NCBI GenBank assembly: GCA_025965815.1
Contig: JAOPWF010000462.1
Location: 1 to 7,144 of the forward strand
Reading direction: 5' to 3'
Length of the DNA stretch: 7,144 nucleotides
Origin: Mycobacterium sp.
GTDB lineage: Bacteria; Actinomycetota; Actinomycetes; Mycobacteriales; Mycobacteriaceae
Positions 7,143-7,144 of the stretch are shown here, piece after piece. The notes under the pieces are model-generated. The model was not told the origin of the DNA and searched no databases. It saw nothing but the letters and a program-made list of their open reading frames with translations. Position 1 is the stretch's first letter. Each line of letters opens with the position of its first letter. The translations under genes and the position numbers were made by a program.

Positions 7143-7144
7143 CC

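Overview
The window is a GC-rich stretch (roughly two thirds G+C) from an actinobacterium, almost certainly a non-tuberculous member of the Mycobacteriaceae. Four things point there. Gene order and protein sequences match the Rv0183-Rv0188 region of Mycobacterium tuberculosis as I remember it. Several genes have a TAnnnT -10 element 6-7 nt ahead of a start codon with no ribosome binding site, the layout of mycobacterial leaderless genes. There is a perfect mycobacterial LexA box. A 13E12-type HNH endonuclease gene lies at the right end. All supported genes read on the + strand.

Bases 1-1880 hold two translationally coupled alpha/beta-hydrolase-fold genes. The first is a monoacylglycerol lipase (Rv0183 type, catalytic triad intact, first codon just outside the window). 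The second is an exported lipoprotein of hydrolase fold whose nucleophile position is Gly instead of Ser. Bases 1922-2867 hold a zinc-independent quinone-oxidoreductase-type MDR enzyme with its own apparent leaderless promoter.

Bases 2865-4220 hold a DUF2786 protein (Rv0184 type) and a HExxH metallohydrolase (Rv0185 type), 4 nt apart. Ahead of them is a 34-bp tandem duplication that creates a 23-codon leaderless-looking upstream ORF. Its stop codon overlaps the DUF2786 start.

Bases 4232-5435 hold a COMT-like O-methyltransferase (Rv0187 type) and a small membrane protein (Rv0188 / DUF6790-like). The reading frame of the membrane protein is broken: its first membrane helix and strong ribosome binding site are in one frame, the rest in another.

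Bases 5436-5768 are a 333-nt non-coding stretch. Its right part carries two perfect DnaA-box 9-mers, a perfect SOS box and a -10 element, leading into a complete DUF222/HNH endonuclease gene (5769-7142). In M. tuberculosis, as I recall it, ilvD follows Rv0188, so the HNH gene looks like an accessory insertion in a conserved neighbourhood.

I see no complete new defence or mobile system. The most unusual items are the repeat-derived upstream ORF, the hydrolase-fold lipoprotein without a nucleophile, the frameshifted membrane gene, and the DnaA-box/LexA-box control region.
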